Part shown: positions 5,166 through 9,545 of the stretch, in pieces
Layout: each line of letters starts with the position of its first letter
How positions within the stretch are numbered: position 1 is the first letter of the stretch
Origin: an uncultured Clostridia bacterium
GTDB taxonomy: Bacteria > Bacillota > Clostridia > Christensenellales > Borkfalkiaceae
Reading direction: 5' to 3'
NCBI GenBank assembly: GCA_947629225.1
Contig: CANRCY010000050.1
Location: forward strand, 1-9,545
Length of the DNA stretch: 9,545 nt
Program-made: the position numbers and the translations under genes
Notes under the pieces: generated by a model
Database searches by the model: none
What the model was told of the DNA's origin: nothing
The model's input: only the letters and a program-made list of their open reading frames with translations

Positions 5166-6590
5166 ATGAAAAAGAACGCATTTCTCAAATCCGCCGCGGT
5201 GCTCTCGTTCGGCGGCATTCTTGCCAAGGGGATCGGCGCGCTCTACCGCATTCCGCTTGCGGGCATCTTGGGCGGCTACGGAATGGGGCTCTACCAAATG
5301 GCGTATCCGCTCTTTTGCGTGCTTCTCGCCCTCTCTTCGGCGGGGATCCCTTCTGCGTTTTCGCGCATTGTCGCCCGCGAAGCGGCGCGCGGGCACGACC
5401 TTGCGCCCACCCTCAAAACCGCTCTCCGCCTGTTTGCCGTCCTCGGGCTGTGCGGCACGGCGGCGATGTGCCTTCTCGCCCCCTTCATGAGCGCTTTGCA
5501 GGGGGACGGCGGGCTCCTCTCCTGCTATCTTTTTCTCGCCCCGTCCGTCTTTTTGGTCGCGCTCATCGCCGTATTCCGCGGCTATTTTCAGGGGAAAGAG
5601 GACATGACGCCGACCGCTCTTTCCGAAGTCGCCGAACAGCTCGTTAAGGCAGTCTTCGGTCTGTATTTTGCCACCCGTTTTGCGGAAAGACCCGTGCTCG
5701 CCGTGGGGCTTTGCCTGTTTTCCGTCACCCTGTCCGAGCTCTGCGCCCTGCTCTTTTTGCTCACATGCCGTAAAAAGGAGCCCGCCCGCATGCTCGCCGT
5801 CAGGCGGACGGACGGGAGGGAGATCTTCCTCTCCGTGCTCCCCGTCATGGCGGCGACGGGGCTTCTTCCTCTCTCGCAGACGGTAGACAGCGTCTTGCTC
5901 GTGCGCCTCTTGCGCGGGGGGACGGAACACGCCGTCGCCCTCTACGGGCTGTTTGCGGGGGGAGCCGCTTCGCTCATCTCTCTTCCCGCGACCCTCTGTT
6001 GCGGGCTGGCAAAAGCGGCGGTGCCGTCCGTTTCCCGCGCGTCGGCGGTCGGGAACGGGGAAGAGGCGGGAGCCCGCGCCATGTACGCGCTCCTCGTCAC
6101 TCTCCTTCTTTCCGCCCCCTGCGCGCTCGGGCTGTTCTTTTTCGCCCGACCCATCGTCTCCTTTCTCTACGGCAATCTTGCGCGGGAAGAGGCGGAAATT
6201 CTGATCGTCCTCGTCAAAACGCTGTCCGTCTCCGCCGTTTCGCTCGCCTGCGTCGATACGCTCGCCGCCTGTCTGACGGGAATGGGCAGGGCGAAGACGG
6301 CGGCGCTGTCCATGCTCATTGCCGTGGCGGCGAAGTTCGCGTTGCAGGTCGCGCTCGTGCCGCGGCTCTCGGTCGGCGGCGCGGCGATTTCCGCAAATGT
6401 CTGCTATCTGGTTGCTTTTTTCCTCGATTTATATTATACTGTAAAGAAAAAACGGATAAACGGATATGATCACGGTCATCGGTTTGGGAACAGAGAAAGG
6501 AGACGTGTCGGCGCGGGCGATCTCCGTCATGAAGAGGGCGCAGAAGGTGCTCGTGCGCAATATGTCGCCCGCCGCGGAAACACTGCGTGA
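5166..6590 (+). CDS. spoVB: SpoVB-like polysaccharide/lipid flippase (MOP superfamily)
   Basis: This integral membrane protein, 474 residues as read, belongs to the polysaccharide biosynthesis/MurJ-like exporters. Residues 21-50 (KGIGALYRIPLAGILGG, then YGMGLYQMAYPLF) are a signature of the SpoVB branch, and more than ten hydrophobic segments follow. SpoVB acts in spore cortex peptidoglycan assembly, presumably moving a lipid-linked precursor across the membrane. Position after spoVT and before the mazG fusion matches Bacillus yabM. ATG 5166 is chosen because family homology starts there, yet no Shine-Dalgarno is visible; in-frame ATG 5130 or the longer frame from 4917 would translate repeat sequence. 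The last 41 or so residues (after about 6465) run inside mazG, have low-complexity R/G/E composition and no membrane character. A one-base gain in A6 (6447-6452) would end the protein at TGA 6467-6469 after 434 residues. Confidence 0.88.
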   Translation: MKKNAFLKSAAVLSFGGILAKGIGALYRIPLAGILGGYGMGLYQMAYPLFCVLLALSSAGIPSAFSRIVAREAARGHDLAPTLKTALRLFAVLGLCGTAAMCLLAPFMSALQGDGGLLSCYLFLAPSVFLVALIAVFRGYFQGKEDMTPTALSEVAEQLVKAVFGLYFATRFAERPVLAVGLCLFSVTLSELCALLFLLTCRKKEPARMLAVRRTDGREIFLSVLPVMAATGLLPLSQTVDSVLLVRLLRGGTEHAVALYGLFAGGAASLISLPATLCCGLAKAAVPSVSRASAVGNGEEAGARAMYALLVTLLLSAPCALGLFFFARPIVSFLYGNLAREEAEILIVLVKTLSVSAVSLACVDTLAACLTGMGRAKTAALSMLIAVAAKFALQVALVPRLSVGGAAISANVCYLVAFFLDLYYTVKKKRINGYDHGHRFGNRERRRVGAGDLRHEEGAEGARAQYVARRGNTA

Positions 6591-7852
6591 CGAGGGGATC
6601 CCCTTCGAAACGCTCGATTTCGTCTACGAAAAGAGCCGCAATTTCGATACGCTCGCAAAAAACCTCGCCGCAGAGGTCAAAAAGCGCGCCGAGGGGTGCG
6701 ATCTTTGCTACTGCGTGGAAGGGGGCGCGTTCGAGGACCGCGCCGCCTCGCTCCTCAAAGGCGCGGCAGTCATCGAGGGAGTCTCGAAGTCGGCAAAGGC
6801 GGCGGCGCTCGCGCGCATTACGGGCGGCTATCAGGCAGTCTCGGCATACGATCTCCAAGGCAGAAAGCTCACCCTTCCCCTCGTGGTGTACGACCTCGAC
6901 AACGAACTTTTGGCGGGGGATGTAAAACTGCTCCTCTGCGAACTGTTCGGCGACGAAGCTCCCGCCTGCTACATAGAGGGGACTTCGGCGCGGAAAATTT
7001 CCTTGTACGAAGCGGACCGCATGAGCGGCTATTCTCCCCGCTCGGCGCTCGCGGTGTACGAAATCCCTCTGCTCGAAAAAAAGCGGTTTGGTTTCGAGGA
7101 CTTCCTCGCCATTCTGCGTCGTCTCCGCGCCCCCGACGGCTGCCCGTGGGACAAGGTGCAGACACACGAGAGCATCCGTATCAACGCCATCGAGGAGGCG
7201 TACGAGCTCGTGGACGCCATCGACGCAAAGGACCCCGACAAGATGTGCGAAGAGGCGGGCGACGTCCTGATGCAAGCCGTTTTCCATACCCTCATCGAGG
7301 AAGAGGCGGGCAACTTCACGGCGACGGACATGGTCTCCGCGGTCTGCGAAAAGCTCATCACGCGGCACACCCATGTGTTCGGCACGGACAAGGCGGCGGG
7401 CGCGGACGGCGCGCTCTCCGTCTGGGAAAAGAACAAGATGACGGAAAAGCACCAGACGACCTATTCGGACGCGGTCAACGACGTGCCCGAATGTTTCCCC
7501 GCCCTTCTCCGCGCGCAGAAGATCGCAAAAAGGGGGCTGGGACGCGGCGACGTTCGAAAACTTCGAAAAGAAGTTCGAAGAGGAATATTTAGAGCTCAAA
7601 GAAGCCGTGCGTATGGGCGACAAACAGGCGGTCGCGGAGGAGCTCGGCGACGTGCTGTTCTGCGCCGTGGAGCTCGGGCGCGCGGTGGGGGAAGACTGCG
7701 AAATGGCGCTCCTCGATACCGTCAAAAAAATGCAAAAACGTTATACGGAATACGAAAAACTCGTCCGCGCAGACGGGAAAGACCCCTTAAAGCTGACGCA
7801 GGAAGAGAAGAATGATTACTATCGGAGGGCAAAACATGATCCACGGGCTTGA
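6466..7852 (+). CDS. mazG: Tetrapyrrole methylase/MazG NTP pyrophosphohydrolase fusion, apparent frameshift near 7532-7537
   Basis: This is a YabN-type fusion. Residues 1 to about 200 are a SAM-dependent tetrapyrrole methylase-like domain; two MazG domains follow and are expected to hydrolyse NTPs to NMP and PPi, cleaning aberrant nucleotides. The first MazG domain shows CPWDKVQTHES, EEAYE (243-247), EEAGD (262-266) and RHTHVFG. The second lies in another frame: the start frame continues to a stop at 7813-7815 in non-homologous arginine-rich sequence, while frame 2 from 7538 gives WDAATFENFEKKFEEEYLEL then EELGDVLFCAVELGR and ends with TGA 7850-7852. Removing one G from GGGGG (7532-7536) joins them as KIAKRG-WDAATF, a protein of 461 residues. 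The methylase SAM loop reads GLGTEKGD rather than GLGPGDP, so that activity may differ. ATG 6466 has no strong own ribosome site, implying coupling to spoVB. Confidence 0.9.
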
Positions 7853-8789
7853 CATCGCGGGCTTAAAGCTGGAAAACAACGTTTTTCTCGCGCCCATGGC
7901 GGGCTACACCAACTATCCTTTCCGCAAAATGTGCCGAGAGCTCGGCGCGGGGCTCGCCTTCAACGAAATGGTGAGCTGCAAGGGGCTCGCCTTCGGGAGC
8001 GAAGAGAGCAAGCGCATTCTCTATACGGGGGAAGACGAATCGCCCAAGGCGGTACAGCTCTTCGGCAGCGTGCCCGTCCTCATGCGCGCCACCTGCGAGA
8101 GCGAGGAGCTTGCCAAGTTCGACCTTATCGACATCAACATGGGCTGCCCCATGCCCAAGATCGTGCGCAACGGCGAGGGAAACGCCTTGATGGAGAATCC
8201 CAAACTTGCCGAGCAGATCGTCTCCGAGTGCGCCAAGAGCGGAAAGCGCATTGCGGTCAAATTCCGCGTCGGCGTGTGCGAAGGGGACAGGCGGGCGGCG
8301 GAATTCGCGAAACTGTGCGAGGGCGCGGGGGCTTGCATGATCACCGTCCACGGCAGAACGCGGGATAAAATTTATGCGGGACCCGTCGATTTCGAGCAAA
8401 TCCGCGAGGCGAAGGAGGCGGTCAAGATCCCCGTCATCGGCAACGGCGGGATCTGGAACGACAAGGACGCGCGCAAGATGTTCGACCGAACGGGCGTAGA
8501 CGGCATCATGATCGCCCGCGCGGCGCTCTACCGCCCGCAGGTATTCGCCGAGATCGCGGAGCGGGAGGAAACGCCGTTTGCCAAGCTCTTCCCCGTTCAG
8601 CTCCAAGAGACGAAAGAGCTCTACGGCGAACACTTTGCATGCGTGTTCATGCGCAAAATGGCGGCGTTCTACTTAAAGGGACGGCGCGGCGCGGCGGAGT
8701 GGAAGAGAAAGCTCTTTTCCGCCGAAACGAGCGACGACGTCGCAAAATATGCCGCTGAGATCTTCGGCGCGGAAGCCGCCGAGGAATAA
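7836..8789 (+). CDS. dusB: tRNA-dihydrouridine synthase (Dus family, DusB-like)
   Basis: This is a 317-residue FMN-dependent enzyme that reduces specific uridines in tRNA to dihydrouridine. The TIM-barrel N-terminus begins with FLAPMAGYTNYPFR (17-30). The catalytic cysteine is C104 in NMGCPMPKIVRNGEGNALM. K142 of VKFRVG and HGRTRDKIY (172-180) are FMN/RNA contacts, and the phosphate loop is IGNGGI (201-206) with MIARAALYRP (225-234), where most relatives have NGDI and MIGRGALGNP. The start at 7836 has GGAGGG (7824-7829) 6 bases upstream; ATG 7812, also in frame, lacks one. It overlaps the corrected end of mazG by 17 bases, so it is probably cotranscribed with spoVB-mazG. The gene ends 24 bases before a strong terminator. 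DusB is the likely subgroup; other Dus types are not excluded. Confidence 0.93.
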   Translation: MIHGLDIAGLKLENNVFLAPMAGYTNYPFRKMCRELGAGLAFNEMVSCKGLAFGSEESKRILYTGEDESPKAVQLFGSVPVLMRATCESEELAKFDLIDINMGCPMPKIVRNGEGNALMENPKLAEQIVSECAKSGKRIAVKFRVGVCEGDRRAAEFAKLCEGAGACMITVHGRTRDKIYAGPVDFEQIREAKEAVKIPVIGNGGIWNDKDARKMFDRTGVDGIMIARAALYRPQVFAEIAEREETPFAKLFPVQLQETKELYGEHFACVFMRKMAAFYLKGRRGAAEWKRKLFSAETSDDVAKYAAEIFGAEAAEE

Positions 8790-8812
8790 AAACACGGGCG
8801 AAAGATCGCGGC

Positions 8813-8856
8813 GCGGGGCGTTCGGCAAACTTTGCCGAACGCCCCGCATTTTCTTT
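8813..8856 (+). terminator. Rho-independent terminator after dusB
   Basis: GCGGGGCGTTCGGCAAA (8813-8829) and its perfect complement (8831-8847) form a 17-bp stem around a single central base, in practice a small AAACTTT loop region. ATTTTCTTTT follows directly (8848-8857). This cleanly ends the spoVB-mazG-dusB transcript and insulates gyrB. Confidence 0.92.
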
Positions 8857-8888
8857 TCCCGCCCGCAAAAAAATATAATGAAAATCGC

Positions 8889-8917
8889 TGTACAAAACAA
8901 GCGGCGCATGCTATAAT
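8889..8917 (+). promoter_or_regulatory. Extended -10 sigma-A promoter of gyrB
   Basis: A perfect TATAAT (8912-8917) is preceded by TG at 8909-8910, the extended -10 motif, with a 17-base gap back to TGTACA (8889-8894), a 4-of-6 match to TTGACA. Transcription should start near 8924, at the edge of the alternating CG/CA tract, and give a leader of about 55 bases. Confidence 0.75.
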
Positions 8918-8925
8918 AAATTGTG

Positions 8926-8968
8926 ACGCGCGTACACGCGCACGCGGGCATACACGCGCATGCGCGCG
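8926..8968. other. Two alternating purine-pyrimidine tracts in the gyrB leader (Z-DNA-prone)
   Basis: Bases 8926-8946 and 8948-8968 are each 21 bases of unbroken purine-pyrimidine alternation, dominated by CG and CA/TG steps, separated only by a GGG junction. TACACGCGCA is repeated directly (8933-8942 and 8951-8960), and GCGCATGCGC (8956-8965) is palindromic. The tract lies between the predicted start site and the GGAGGAG ribosome site (8968-8974). Confidence 0.7.
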
Positions 8969-8979
8969 GAGGAGAAACT

Positions 8980-9545
8980 ATGGCGGAAAAAGTAGAGGGC
9001 GCTTACGGCGCAGAACAAATTCAAGTATTGGACGGCTTGGAGCATATCCGCAAACGTCCCGGCATGTACATCAGTTCCACCGACGAAAAGGGGCTTCACC
9101 ACCTCGTCAGCGAGGTCGTCGATAATTCCATCGACGAGGCGCTCGCTGGCTATTGCGACCGCGTAGACGTCACGATCAACGCGGACGGCAGCTGCACCGT
9201 GGAAGACAACGGCAGGGGCATTCCCACCGAAATCCACCCCAAAGAGGGCATTTCCACCGTCGAAGTCGTCTTTACCAAGGTCAATGCGGGCGGCAAGTTC
9301 GGCGGCGATTCGGGCTACAAGGTCTCCTCGGGGCTCCACGGCGTCGGCGTAAAGGCGGTCAACGCGCTCTCCGAATGGTTGGAGGCGGAGGTCTGCCAGA
9401 ACGGGCATGTCTACAAACAGGTCTACAACCGCGGCGTGCCCCAACGCCCCCTTCAAATCATCGGCGATACCCAAAAGACGGGCACGAAGGTCACCTTCTT
9501 CCCCGACGCGGAAATTTTCGAGACCATCACCTTCAAATACGAAAC
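8980..9545 (+). CDS. gyrB: DNA gyrase subunit B (N-terminal part; runs off the window)
   Basis: This is the N-terminal 188 residues of the ATPase subunit of type II topoisomerase. The GHKL ATP site is intact: catalytic E45 and Mg-binding N49 in VSEVVDNSIDEALAGY, D76 in EDNGRGIP, and the ATP lid SSGLHGVGVKAVNALSEW (116-133). The N-terminal YGAEQIQVLDGLEHIRKRPG is typical of GyrB. Where most GyrB/ParE proteins have VLHAGGKF, this one has KVNAGGKF. GGAGGAG lies 5 bases before the ATG at 8980. GyrB, with partner GyrA, adds negative supercoils in the cytoplasm; ParE is the alternative but the N-terminus favours GyrB. Its neighbours here are not the common dnaA-dnaN-recF order, and no DnaA-box cluster is visible upstream. 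A separate promoter and upstream terminator make it independently transcribed. Confidence 0.94.
   Translation, partial: MAEKVEGAYGAEQIQVLDGLEHIRKRPGMYISSTDEKGLHHLVSEVVDNSIDEALAGYCDRVDVTINADGSCTVEDNGRGIPTEIHPKEGISTVEVVFTKVNAGGKFGGDSGYKVSSGLHGVGVKAVNALSEWLEAEVCQNGHVYKQVYNRGVPQRPLQIIGDTQKTGTKVTFFPDAEIFETITFKYE

Noticed and set aside
6446..6453. Programmed -1 slippery heptamer at the spoVB end
   Set aside because: The heptamer begins with G (G AAA AAA), not A, and no upstream Shine-Dalgarno-like stimulator or downstream stem is evident; a one-base length difference in the A-run is simpler.
8874..8879. A second TATAAT upstream of gyrB
   Set aside because: No acceptable -35 at 16-18 bases, and the TATAAT at 8912 has an extended -10 TG and better spacing.

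Overview
The window looks like chromosomal DNA of a moderately GC-rich, endospore-lineage Firmicute, most likely a Clostridia-type gut organism. This rests on a canonical SpoVT, a SpoVB-type flippase and a tetrapyrrole methylase/MazG fusion in the order spoVT-spoVB-mazG (as in Bacillus spoVT-yabM-yabN), strong GGAGG ribosome binding sites and consensus sigma-A promoters. The species cannot be named from the sequence alone.

Layout, left to right. The 3' end of uvrA (2-520) is followed by a 676-base non-coding island (521-1196). It holds two tandem copies of a structured repeat, then two elements with CGTCAT-type inverted ends. A fold-type I PLP aminotransferase follows (1197-2378). It converges on a minus-strand operon encoding an ECF sigma factor (3541-4005) and its zinc-finger, single-TM anti-sigma factor (2450-3544), which are coupled by an ATGA overlap. 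A 19-bp hairpin separates the convergent genes. The sigma operon has a perfect TTGACA-N17-TATAAT promoter with an inverted repeat at its predicted transcript start. Divergent to it lies spoVT (4170-4715), preceded by a sigma-G-like promoter.

A second non-coding island (4716-5165) repeats the architecture of the first and continues into a cloverleaf-like nest of palindromes. Next come spoVB (5166-6590 as read), mazG (6466-7852, with an apparent one-base frameshift) and dusB (7836-8789), closely packed as an operon and closed by a perfect-stem terminator. gyrB then begins (8980 to past the window end) under its own extended -10 promoter. Its leader contains two perfect alternating purine-pyrimidine tracts.

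Functionally the window mixes housekeeping DNA repair and topology (uvrA, gyrB), nucleotide and tRNA maintenance (mazG, dusB), sporulation and envelope genes (spoVT, spoVB) and a cell-envelope stress-type sigma/anti-sigma pair. No prophage, CRISPR array, toxin-antitoxin pair or defence island is visible. The most unusual content is the pair of paralogous repeat islands, whose hairpins are conserved in position and structure while their sequences change.
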